From assembly GCF_000418555.1 (NCBI RefSeq), contig NZ_ATKM01000011.1, positions 496,001 through 560,000 of the forward strand: a DNA stretch of 64,000 nt. Reading direction: 5' to 3'. Origin of the DNA: Pseudomonas sp. P818 (GTDB lineage Bacteria; Pseudomonadota; Gammaproteobacteria; Pseudomonadales; Pseudomonadaceae). Made by a program: the position numbers and the translations under genes. How positions within the stretch are numbered: the first letter of the stretch is position 1; each line of letters starts with the position of its first letter. Below the pieces are notes generated by a model, which was given only the letters and a program-made list of their open reading frames with translations, was not told where the DNA came from and did no database searches. Positions 19,632-27,738 of this stretch are shown here, piece after piece.

Positions 19632-20455
19632 TCAGTTGCCCTGGGCCTGGCCATGTTCGTCGCGGTAGATCTGCACCTGCAGTTTTGCCGGCACATTCAG
19701 ACCCTCCTCACGCAACCATTCCCCTGGGGGTTGCCCCACCTGCTGGGCGAAGCTGCGCGAGAACGAGGCCTGTGAGGCATAGCCGACAGCGTCGGCGATC
19801 ACCTTGATCGGCTTGCCGTCGCGCAGCAGGTCCTGCGCCACCTTGATGCGCCAGGCCGTGACATAGGCCATCGGCGTCATGCCCATGACCTCATTGAACA
19901 GCGCGGCGAACTTGGTTCGCGACATCTTCGCCAGTTCGGCCAGACGCTCGACGCTCCAGGCCAGTTGCGGGTCCTGATGGATGCAGATCAGTGCCGGCCC
20001 CAGCTTGCTATCCTGCAGCGCATAGAGCAGCCCCCTGACGATGCGACCCTCCTTTACCGCACGGCGTACCAACAGCACGAACACGTACTCGAACAGCAGG
20101 TTGAGCGCCTTGCTGCGTCCAGGTGCGGGAGTACGGAACTCGTTGACCAGCGAACCGATCACCGGCCCGAGCTGCTCCAGGGCACTGAGTGGAAACACCA
20201 GGGTTTCCTCCAGCCCCAGCTCGAAAGGCTGCTGACCGGAACGCCCGAACTGGAACGAGGCACAGATCAGATCCGCGCCACCCGGCTCATGGGCGCGTAG
20301 TTTGTAGCAACAGGTACTGGGGCAAAACAACACGCTGGGTTGACTGAGGCCATGCCAGGGGGCTTATCCAGCACCAGAGTACCGTCTACCGGGCCGGCGA
20401 ATAACAGTCGCCCTTGCAGGCTCGTACGCTCGAAGAACTCGGAAAGAACATCCAT
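19632..20455 (-). pseudogene. AraC family regulator broken by an internal deletion and frameshift
   Basis: The 5' fragment starts at the ATG at 20455 (MDVLSEFFERTSLQGRLLF) and is normal to about VLDKPPGMA, then runs out of frame. The rest continues in another frame from about 20340 (QPSVLFCPSTCCYK) and holds the remaining cupin and a complete AraC helix-turn-helix pair to the stop at 19632. In this AraC/cupin group the two joined segments are normally separated by roughly 20-25 residues. The likely lesion is therefore a loss of some tens of bases that also shifted the frame. The C-terminal fragment could still be made from an internal start. Confidence 0.75.
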
Positions 20456-20639
20456 TTTTGGCCACGTCCTGATCAAAGATTTCTACGTTGGAAATATCGA
20501 GCCAGCTGCTCCTTCATGAGCGCTGAACTGTCGTGATTGATAGACAATTCCGCCCATGAAAATTCCAACTAAATAGACAACCTCCATGATCCAGATCACA
20601 GGACGTATTCCGCCAATTCATCGTGCCAGGCCGAGGCAA

Positions 20640-21143
20640 TCAGATCAGACCATAAGTGCGGCCTTCGCCTTCCGTTTGTGCCTGCATCTGCGCACGTTCC
20701 TTCATGTGCTGGGCGATCGTTTCCTCTACCGCTTTCTGCTGCTCGGGCGGCATGGCTTCGATATCTTCCTCGGTCAGGCCCATTTCCTTGAGGATACGGT
20801 CGCGTATCTTTTCCGCTGGCGTCATCGCCATGTACGCCTTGAACGCCTGTAATGCGGCGTCACCCTCGTCCTCGCTGAGGGGCTTTTCCGCGGTAGCCGA
20901 GCCGACGCCGGTCTCCACCTTGCCTTGGGCTTCGTTCTGCAGGGCGAGACGCAAACGAGCAAAACCTTCGTCTGTGGCTTGTCTGGCGCGAAACTCCCGC
21001 TCCGACTCGACATTTGCCATGCGTGTGGTCTTTTCCACATTGCGCTTCATCAGCGCCAGTTCGTCCTGCTGCTCACTTTGCTTGTTACGAAATCCGCTTA
21101 GCGATATGCCGCCGTAACTGCCGATACCTCCAATGGTGCTCAT
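20640..21143 (-). CDS. Hypothetical protein, charged and mostly helical (167 aa)
   Basis: I do not recognise the family. The N-terminus is Gly/Ser-rich (MSTIGGIGSYGGISLSGF). Residues about 20-65 are a charged helix, and the C-terminal third is acidic and helical (LTEEDIEAMPPEQQKAV) and ends in GRTYGLI. There is no signal peptide or membrane segment. It lies downstream of cheV on the same strand, separated by 166 bases and a hairpin, so co-transcription is uncertain. Confidence 0.65.
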   Translation of the reverse strand: MSTIGGIGSYGGISLSGFRNKQSEQQDELALMKRNVEKTTRMANVESEREFRARQATDEGFARLRLALQNEAQGKVETGVGSATAEKPLSEDEGDAALQAFKAYMAMTPAEKIRDRILKEMGLTEEDIEAMPPEQQKAVEETIAQHMKERAQMQAQTEGEGRTYGLI

Positions 21144-21274
21144 GCCGTGCTCCTTGACTGACTTGCAAATGCCAGGCGCACCGTTTCAAAGCACGTGCCA
21201 GTTCGTGGCGCGTGCCTAAACCATTGGAATCATTAGGGCTTATTGGTTCTGAGGGATATGAAAAGAGGCAAACC

Positions 21275-21297
21275 CTTGCCGCCAAGCGGCAAGGTGC
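21275..21297 (-). terminator. Hairpin after cheV
   Basis: CTTGCCGC (21275-21282) pairs with GCGGCAAG (21286-21293). The T-rich stretch on the minus strand is several bases away, so this is a weak terminator call. Confidence 0.35.
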
Positions 21298-21309
21298 GGC
21301 AGGGACGGC

Positions 21310-22200
21310 TCAGGCTTGCCCGTCCATTTTCCGGAACGCATCGAGCAGCGCCTGGCTGAGGTCAACCGAGGAAAACTTGGTCAGCACCGCGTTGGCACCG
21401 ACCGAGCGGGCTTTTTCGGTATTCATGGTGCTGTCCAGTGAGGTGTGCAGCAGCACATAGGTGCCGGCGATGTCGGGGCTGCGGCGAATCTCCTGAACCA
21501 GGCTGTAGCCATCGAGTTCAGGCATCTCGATATCCGAGACCAGCAGCTCGAACGGCATGCCGGCCTGATGATATTCGTGCAGTTGCTCCAGGGCAGCATG
21601 CCCGCTGCGCACCGCCGTACAATCGAAACCCAGCTGGCGCAGCACGTTGAGGGTTTGTTGCAGCGCCACTTGCGAGTCATCCACCAGCAGTACGCGGCGC
21701 CCCTGCAGCAGGCGAGCATCCTGCCCGTCGAGCAGGCCAACAGGGGCTTCTTCCAGTGCCGGTGCGATATCGTGCAGCACCTTCTCGATATCGAGAATCT
21801 GCACGATGGCGCCATCGATCTGGGTCACCCCGGTAATGAAGGCGCGATTGCCGGAGCCGGCAGGTGGCGGACGCACGTCACGGGTGGAACACTGCACGAT
21901 GCGTTCGACGTTCTTCACGTGCAGCCCCTGACGCGAGCGGCTCAACTCGGTAACGATCAGGCAGCCGTCATCTTCTTCGGCCGCACCGCGCTCACCGATG
22001 GCGCGCGCCAGATCGATCACCGTCATGGCAGCGCCGCGCAAGGTGGCGATACCACGAACGTGGGGGTGGCGATTGGGCAGTTTGGTCAACGCCGGGCAGG
22101 GAATGATTTCGTTGACCTTGAGCAGGTTGATCCCCAGCAGACGACCGCTATGCAGACGAAACAACAACAGCGATAGCGCGTCGCCGGTAACCAGACTCAT
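21310..22200 (-). CDS. cheV: Chemotaxis coupling protein CheV
   Basis: A 296-residue fusion of a CheW-like coupling domain (1 to about 155) and a response-regulator receiver domain (about 170-296). The phospho-acceptor is D223 in LLVSDIEMPELDGYSL, and the switch lysine is in AVLTKF. CheV couples chemoreceptors to CheA and adjusts signalling by phosphorylation. AAGGAAAGG precedes the ATG. No other che genes lie next to it; a chemoreceptor lies 35 kb away at 57211. Confidence 0.92.
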   Translation of the reverse strand: MSLVTGDALSLLLFRLHSGRLLGINLLKVNEIIPCPALTKLPNRHPHVRGIATLRGAAMTVIDLARAIGERGAAEEDDGCLIVTELSRSRQGLHVKNVERIVQCSTRDVRPPPAGSGNRAFITGVTQIDGAIVQILDIEKVLHDIAPALEEAPVGLLDGQDARLLQGRRVLLVDDSQVALQQTLNVLRQLGFDCTAVRSGHAALEQLHEYHQAGMPFELLVSDIEMPELDGYSLVQEIRRSPDIAGTYVLLHTSLDSTMNTEKARSVGANAVLTKFSSVDLSQALLDAFRKMDGQA

Positions 22201-22246
22201 GAACCTTTCCTTACTGACTTGGAATTACGACTTATAGCGACCACAT

Positions 22247-22270
22247 GGCCACGGACTTTAATCCGTGGCC
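22247..22270 (-). terminator. Hairpin at the end of mexS
   Basis: GGCCACGGA (22247-22255) pairs with TCCGTGGCC (22262-22270) and overlaps the mexS stop. There is no T run, so termination is uncertain. Confidence 0.3.
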
Positions 22271-23280
22271 AGCTTCAGGGCCACCCGCCCGCGATTCGGA
22301 CAGGTTTCCATGTAGCGATGGGCCGCGACGAAGTCCTCGAAATCGAACACCTTGTCGATCACCGGCGTCAGCAGGCGGTCGGCCGTCATCTGGTTGATGT
22401 GCGTGAGCGCACGCTGCACCGCCTCGTTGTTCGGTTCGATGCCCAACTCCGGGCAACCGGTGAAATCCAGTACGCAGTGACGGAAGAACTGCAGGTGCTT
22501 CTTGAACGCGGCACAGGCCGGGAACGCCGTGTCGTTGCCGCCATTGATCCCGTACAGGATCAGCTTGCCACGCGGCGCGGCGATATCGCCCAGCAGCTTC
22601 ATCTGTGGGCCGGCACATTGGTCGAGAATCACCTCGACACCCTTGCCCTCGGTGTAGCGCTCGACTTCCAGAACCAGATCCTGCTCTTCGGTCACGATCA
22701 CCTTGTCGGCACCCAGACCGCGCAGGAACTCGCGGTCATCCGGCGAGCCGGTGGATACGATGACCTTGGCACCCAGCGCCTTAGCCAGCTGCACGGTCTG
22801 CGGCGCCATGCAATGGCTGGCCTCGGTGATCAGCACATGCTGCCCCGGTTTGAGGTGGGCAAGATCATTCAGCGCCAGGTAGCCGAACAACAGGCTGGTG
22901 TAATGAACGCTGGCCTCGACCGGGCTGAGCACCTCGGGATAACGGGTCAGGGCGTGGGCTGGCATCAGCACCAGATCGCCCCAGGTCGGATAGCGGTTCG
23001 GTGTACTGGCCGGAAAACCGGCAACGGCGGTACCGACCTCCAGGTCACTTACGCCATCGCCCAGCGCCGCCACGCTGCCGGCCAGTTCGAAACCGGTACC
23101 GGCCGGGAGCTTGGCCTGCTCGGCCGCCAGGTTCTGCCGCCACAGCACGTCTTTCCAGCCCAGGCCGACGGCCTGCACGCGCACCAGCACCTCACCAGGG
23201 CCGGGCACGGGCGTCGGAACCTCTTCGTACTGGAGCACATCGGCATCGCCGAACTTATGAAAACGGATCATGCGGGACAT
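22258..23280 (-). CDS. mexS: MexS-like zinc-type alcohol dehydrogenase/quinone oxidoreductase
   Basis: A 340-residue medium-chain dehydrogenase/reductase with a GroES-like N-terminus (GEVLVRVQAVGLGWKDV) and a Rossmann domain (AKALGAKVIVSTGS). Its opening (MSRMIRFHKFGDADVLQ), length and position next to a divergent mexT-like gene and the mexEF-oprN operon match MexS of P. aeruginosa. There, loss of MexS activates MexT, probably through accumulation of a reactive electrophile. The intergenic region carries a LysR-type dyad. Confidence 0.85.
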   Translation of the reverse strand: MSRMIRFHKFGDADVLQYEEVPTPVPGPGEVLVRVQAVGLGWKDVLWRQNLAAEQAKLPAGTGFELAGSVAALGDGVSDLEVGTAVAGFPASTPNRYPTWGDLVLMPAHALTRYPEVLSPVEASVHYTSLLFGYLALNDLAHLKPGQHVLITEASHCMAPQTVQLAKALGAKVIVSTGSPDDREFLRGLGADKVIVTEEQDLVLEVERYTEGKGVEVILDQCAGPQMKLLGDIAAPRGKLILYGINGGNDTAFPACAAFKKHLQFFRHCVLDFTGCPELGIEPNNEAVQRALTHINQMTADRLLTPVIDKVFDFEDFVAAHRYMETCPNRGRVALKLATD

Positions 23281-23351
23281 CGCTTACCTCGAGCTTGATC
23301 GCGGATTAACACTTCAATGACTGTGGACTCTATCCGCTGTGGGTCGGCAGC

Positions 23352-23373
23352 ACTATCAGACTCCATCGATAGT
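23352..23373. promoter_or_regulatory. LysR-type dyad (possible MexT site) between mexS and mexT
   Basis: ACTATC (23352-23357) and GATAGT (23368-23373) form an inverted repeat with ten bases between. ATCA, ATCGAT and TTCAT within and just after it recall the nod-box consensus described for MexT, with one base of extra spacing. Confidence 0.5.
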
Positions 23374-23497
23374 CTTCATGCCTGGCAGTGATTCGGCGCC
23401 TTTCATTCCGTCACGCACTGCCCGTACTATTGCTCGGGCAAAGGCTCTCATTGCCGCGCCGTGCTGACAAGGCCCGTTTTCCTCGGATGGTACCCGG

Positions 23498-24410
23498 ATG
23501 AACCGCAACGACCTGCGTCGCCTCGACCTGAACCTGCTGATCGTCTTCGAGACCCTGATGCACGAACGCAGCGTCACCCGAGCTGCGGAGAAGCTGTTCC
23601 TTGGCCAGCCGGCCATCAGTGCCGCGCTCGCTCGCCTGCGTACCCTGTTCGATGATCCCCTGTTCGTGCGCACCGGCCGCAGCATGGAGCCGACGCCGCG
23701 CGCAGGAGATCTTCGCCCTGCTCTCGCCGGCACTGGACTCGATCTCCACCGCGGTCAGCCGCGCCGCCGACTTCGATCCGGCCACCAGCAAGGCGGTATT
23801 TCGCATCGGCCTGTCCGATGACGTCGAGTTCGCCCTGCTCCCCGCCCTGCTTCGCCGACTGCGCGCCGAAGCGCCCGGCGTGGTGCTGGTGATCCGTCGC
23901 ACCAACTACCTGCTGATGCCAGGCCTGCTGGCCTCCGGGGAGATATCCGTAGGTGTGGCCTACACCGACGAGTTGCCGGCCAATGCCAAGCGCAAGGTGT
24001 TGCGCCGCAGCAAGGCAAAGCTGTTGCGTGCCGATACCGTGCCCGGCGCACTGAGCCTGGACGACTATTGCGCACGCCCTCATGCGCTGGTGTCCTTCGC
24101 CGGCGACCTCACAGGCTTCATCGACGACGAACTGGCCAAGCTCGGACGCAAACGCCACGTGGTACTGGCCGTGCCGCAGTTCAACGGCCTAGGCACCCTG
24201 CTGGCGGAAACCGATATCGTCGCCAGCGTACCGGACTACACCGCTGCCGCCCTGACTGCAGCCGGCGGCCTGCGTGCCGAAGACCTGCCACTGCAGACGC
24301 AGAGCTTCGAGCTGCACATGGCCTGGCGCGGCGCGCAGGACAACGACCCCGCCGAACGCTGGCTGCGCTCGCGCATTCAGATGTTCTGCGGCGATCCGGA
24401 CAGCTTGTAA
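23498..24410 (+). pseudogene. mexT: mexT-like LysR regulator interrupted by a frameshift
   Basis: The first frame gives a normal LysR helix-turn-helix (AAEKLFLGQPAISAALARLR) up to SMEPTPRA. It then goes out of frame at a short CG repeat (23697-23703) and stops at 23821 after 107 residues. The effector-binding domain (from QEIFALLSPALDSIS) is complete in the frame one base over and ends at 24410. Restoring one CG dinucleotide would give PTPRAQEIF and a 304-residue protein, the length of MexT. As written, no functional regulator is made. A sequencing error or a strain-level mutation is equally possible from sequence alone. Confidence 0.85.
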
Positions 24411-24467
24411 CCCCGCTGTCTGGTAGCTCCACGCTTGCGCTCTGTCTCGACATCAAGAGAGTCATGG

Positions 24468-25244
24468 ATGAACGCTACCGTCCCTTTCCCCTTCTCCCTG
24501 GCGATACGCTCCTATTCGGGTGAGGTGGAACTTCACGAACACGACTTTCACCAGATCGTACTGCCGCGCTCCGGGGTCATGGACATCGAGATCGACGGAC
24601 GAGGCGGCAAGGTAGATGCAAGCCGTGGTGCGATAATCGCCGCTGGCGCCCGGCACGCCTTCCAGACCAGCACCCATGACAGTTTTCTGGTACTGGACGC
24701 ACCGGTGCGATGCGCTGAAGCCAGCAACGGCACGACACGATCACTCGATCCGCTGAGCGACAAGCGTTTCTTTGTGATCAGCCCCGATATCCGTCACCTG
24801 CTCGATTACGCCATCGGCAACAGCATGCGGCTGAGCCAGTCGCCGAGGCTGGCCGACTCGTGGAGCCAGTTGCTGCTGAGTTCCCTGCTACAGCCCGAGG
24901 TCGGCTCGCAGGACCCTGGTCAGCTCATCCTTGCCAAGGCGTTGGCCTATATCGAACGGCACCTGCATACCCCCCTGACAGTTCGTGACATAGCCCGCCA
25001 CTCCGGCACCAGCGAGCGGCGCCTGTACGCCTTGTTCGTGCAGCACCTGGCCAGAACGCCGTTCACCCATATCGCCAGCCTGCGCCTGAACCTGGCCATC
25101 GACCTGCTGCAACAGACCTCGCTGCCGATCATCGAGATCGCCCACCGCACCGGTTACGCCGACCAGAGCGCGCTGACCCATGCGCTGAAGAAGGTCCACG
25201 GCCTGACGCCGGCCTCGCTACGCAAACGCATGCGCGCTCACTGA
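24468..25244 (+). CDS. AraC family regulator with N-terminal cupin (258 aa)
   Basis: The N-terminal half is a small cupin-like sensor (ELHEHDFHQIVLPRSGVMD). The C-terminal half carries the two AraC helix-turn-helix motifs (TVRDIARHSGTSERRLYALF and IIEIAHRTGYADQSALTHAL). The ATG at 24468 is chosen because it begins at the domain and an upstream in-frame start would lie near the mexT stop. It is followed in the same direction by the YddG-like exporter, which it probably regulates. The pair separates mexT from mexE, an arrangement not found in P. aeruginosa PAO1. Confidence 0.85.
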   Translation: MNATVPFPFSLAIRSYSGEVELHEHDFHQIVLPRSGVMDIEIDGRGGKVDASRGAIIAAGARHAFQTSTHDSFLVLDAPVRCAEASNGTTRSLDPLSDKRFFVISPDIRHLLDYAIGNSMRLSQSPRLADSWSQLLLSSLLQPEVGSQDPGQLILAKALAYIERHLHTPLTVRDIARHSGTSERRLYALFVQHLARTPFTHIASLRLNLAIDLLQQTSLPIIEIAHRTGYADQSALTHALKKVHGLTPASLRKRMRAH

Positions 25245-25396
25245 AAGGCATACCTCGGCCTTGGCTTAGTGCATCGTTCTCGCTTTCTACAGCAGAGGCA
25301 GCAGTCTCGAACAATTCTCCGGCAGTTCCGATCAAGACACTCCGGGCGCGTCTTTCTATTGTCTCTGTTTCAAAATCACAGCCAGGCGGGGCTCGC

Positions 25397-26314
25397 ATGA
25401 CCACTTCCAACCTATCCGTCGCTACCTTCGGCACGAGCGCAGGCGCCACCCTGATCGGCGTCATCGCGGTATTTCTATGGGCGTGCCTGGCACTGCTGAC
25501 GACAATGACGACCGGCATCCCGGCATTTCAGCTGCTGGCCTCGAGCTTCGCCGTCGCCTTCGTTGCCAGCCTGTGCATACTCGGCCTGCGGGGTGCCGAT
25601 GAATTCGGCAACTGGCGCCAGCCCTGGTACGTTTGGGCAACGGGGTTCGCCGGCATCTTCGGTTATCACGCCTTGTATTTCTTCGCCCTGAAGACCGCGC
25701 CGGCGGCTGAAGCCAGCCTGATCGCCTACCTCTGGCCCCTGCTGATCGTCCTGCTGTCGAGCCTCACCACCGGCGAGTCGTTGCGCAAACGTCAACTGCT
25801 GGGCGCCCTGTTCGGCCTTGCGGGGACGGCCCTGATCATGCAGCAGCGGGCCAGCCAGGAAAGCGCCTCGATGCCCGTCATAGGTTACGCCGCCGCCTTT
25901 GCCTGCGCCTGGGTCTGGTCCACCTACTCGGTGGTCAATCGGCGTCTCAACAACGTCCCGAGCAGCATCATCGGCGGTATCTGCGGCCTGGTCGCCGTCG
26001 CCGGCCTGCTTTGCCACCTGCTCTTCGAGACCACGGTGCGCCCGACCGCCGGGCAATGGGCGGCAATCGTCGCCCTGGGCCTGGGGCCAGTCGGCCTGGC
26101 CTTCTTCGCCTGGGATCACGCCACCAAGCACGGCAACCTGGCGATGCTGGGCGCCCTGTCCTACCTGGCACCTCTGTTCTCCACGGTGCTGCTGATCGCA
26201 GTCGGGCAAACCGACGCCAGTCCGCTCCTGCTGATCCCGGCGGTGCTGATCATACTCGGGGCCATCATCGCCACCTCACGCAAGATCAAGCGCTCATGCC
26301 CTGACAAGTCGTGA
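25397..26314 (+). CDS. EamA/DMT-family exporter, YddG-like
   Basis: A 305-residue protein with ten predicted membrane helices in two EamA repeats. Conserved pieces include YHALYFFALKTAPAAEASL and AYLWPLLIVLLSS in the first repeat and the corresponding WDHATKHGNLAMLGALSYL in the second. The nearest recognisable group is the YddG aromatic amino acid exporters, but other small metabolites are possible. It is intact and sits downstream of the AraC gene. The 152-base gap between them shows no terminator. Confidence 0.82.
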   Translation: MTTSNLSVATFGTSAGATLIGVIAVFLWACLALLTTMTTGIPAFQLLASSFAVAFVASLCILGLRGADEFGNWRQPWYVWATGFAGIFGYHALYFFALKTAPAAEASLIAYLWPLLIVLLSSLTTGESLRKRQLLGALFGLAGTALIMQQRASQESASMPVIGYAAAFACAWVWSTYSVVNRRLNNVPSSIIGGICGLVAVAGLLCHLLFETTVRPTAGQWAAIVALGLGPVGLAFFAWDHATKHGNLAMLGALSYLAPLFSTVLLIAVGQTDASPLLLIPAVLIILGAIIATSRKIKRSCPDKS

Positions 26315-26371
26315 GCGCTGCGAGATTGCACCGCCTGTAGCATCACGTGCTCTATCTGTTGTCTGCCAATA

Positions 26372-26395
26372 ATCATTAGCGCTGATATTCAATTT
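26372..26395 (+). promoter_or_regulatory. Possible MexT nod box upstream of mexE
   Basis: ATCA (26372-26375) and TGAT (26383-26386) form a T-N11-A dyad. The arrangement ATCA-N5-GCTGAT-N4-AATTT is a degenerate match to the MexT consensus ATCA-N5-GTCGAT-N4-ACYAT. It lies about 80 bases before the mexE start. Confidence 0.4.
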
Positions 26396-26472
26396 CATGG
26401 CGTTCGATTCGTAGCCTTCCAAGACTCGCAGCAGACTCCGCCCATCCACAAATCCGACTGGCGGAGTCACCC

Positions 26473-27711
26473 ATGGAACAGCTACACAAGAACATCTGGA
26501 TATTTCCCCTCGCCCTTGCCGGTTTGCTCACTCTCAGCGGTTGCGACCAGGCTACACAGACCCAGGCGCAGATGCCGGCCCCCAAGGTCAGTGTGGCCGA
26601 GGTGATCGAACAGCCGGTCAACGAATGGGATGAGTTCACCGGGCGTCTCGAAGCGCCGCAGTCCGTCGAAATTCGCCCGCGCGTCTCCGGTTACATCGAC
26701 CGCGTCGCCTTCAGTGAAGGCGCCCTGGTGAAGAAAGGCGATCTGCTGTTCCAGATCGATCCGCGTCCGTTCCAGGCCGAGGTCAAGCGCCTGGAAGCCC
26801 AGCTGCAGCAGGCCCGTGCCAACCAGGCGCGCGCCGCCAACGAAGCCCGCCGCGGCGAACGCCTGCGGCAGAGCAACGCCATCTCCGCGGAACTCGCCGA
26901 TGCCCGCGCCAGCGCCGCCACCGAGGCCCAGGCGCAGGTCGCCGCGATTCAGGCGGAACTGGACAACGCCCGCCTCAACCTCGGTTTCACCCGCATCACC
27001 TCGCCCATCGACGGTCGCGTCAGCCGCGCCGAGATCACCGAAGGCAACCTGGTCGGGGCCGGCGAAAGCCTGCTGACTTCGGTGGTTTCCACCGACAAGG
27101 TCTACGCCTACTTCGACGCCGACGAGCGCGCCTTCCTCAAGTACGTCGAGCTGGCCCGTCAGTCCGGCGCCGATGCGCGTGGTGCCAGCCCGGTGTACCT
27201 GGGCCTGTCCGATGAAGCCGGCCACCCGCACCTGGGTCAGCTGGACTTTCTCGACAACCAGGTCAACCCGCGTACCGGCACCATTCGTGGTCGCGCCGTG
27301 TTCGACAATCAGGACGGCCGCTTCACCCCCGGTCTGTACGCCCGCCTGAAGCTGGTAGGCAGCAAGCCCTACGCCGCCACCCTGATCAAGGACGAAGCGG
27401 TCGGCACCGATCTGGGCAAGAAGTACGTGCTGGTGCTGGGCGAGGACAATGCCGTGGCCTATCGCTCCATCGAACTGGGACCGAAGCTCGAAGGCCTGCG
27501 CATCGTCCGCAGCGGCCTGAGCAAGGGCGAGAAGATCGTGGTCAACGGCCTGCAGCGCGCCATGCCTGGCGCCACCGTCGACCCGCAGCCGGTGTCCATG
27601 GCCGATGACAGCACTCTCGAACAGCTGGCCCGTATGCGCCAGGCCGTCGATGGCAGCCAGGCCCCGCGTATCGCCGCCGAAAAAATCGAAGCTCGCTCGC
27701 CGCGCGGCTGA
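26473..27711 (+). CDS. mexE: RND efflux periplasmic adaptor MexE
   Basis: A 412-residue membrane-fusion protein. It is a predicted lipoprotein: a hydrophobic N-terminus ends in LSGC, with the cysteine near residue 25. Lipoyl halves flank an alpha-helical hairpin (about residues 100-160, EVKRLEAQLQQARANQARAA). The segments VAEVIEQPVNEWDEFTGRL and AVGTDLGKKYVLVLGEDN match MexE. It joins the inner-membrane pump to the outer-membrane channel. GGAG precedes the ATG, and mexF begins 27 bases downstream. Confidence 0.92.
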   Translation: MEQLHKNIWIFPLALAGLLTLSGCDQATQTQAQMPAPKVSVAEVIEQPVNEWDEFTGRLEAPQSVEIRPRVSGYIDRVAFSEGALVKKGDLLFQIDPRPFQAEVKRLEAQLQQARANQARAANEARRGERLRQSNAISAELADARASAATEAQAQVAAIQAELDNARLNLGFTRITSPIDGRVSRAEITEGNLVGAGESLLTSVVSTDKVYAYFDADERAFLKYVELARQSGADARGASPVYLGLSDEAGHPHLGQLDFLDNQVNPRTGTIRGRAVFDNQDGRFTPGLYARLKLVGSKPYAATLIKDEAVGTDLGKKYVLVLGEDNAVAYRSIELGPKLEGLRIVRSGLSKGEKIVVNGLQRAMPGATVDPQPVSMADDSTLEQLARMRQAVDGSQAPRIAAEKIEARSPRG

Positions 27712-27738
27712 TCCAGCCCGCGCCCAGAGGAAAGACCC

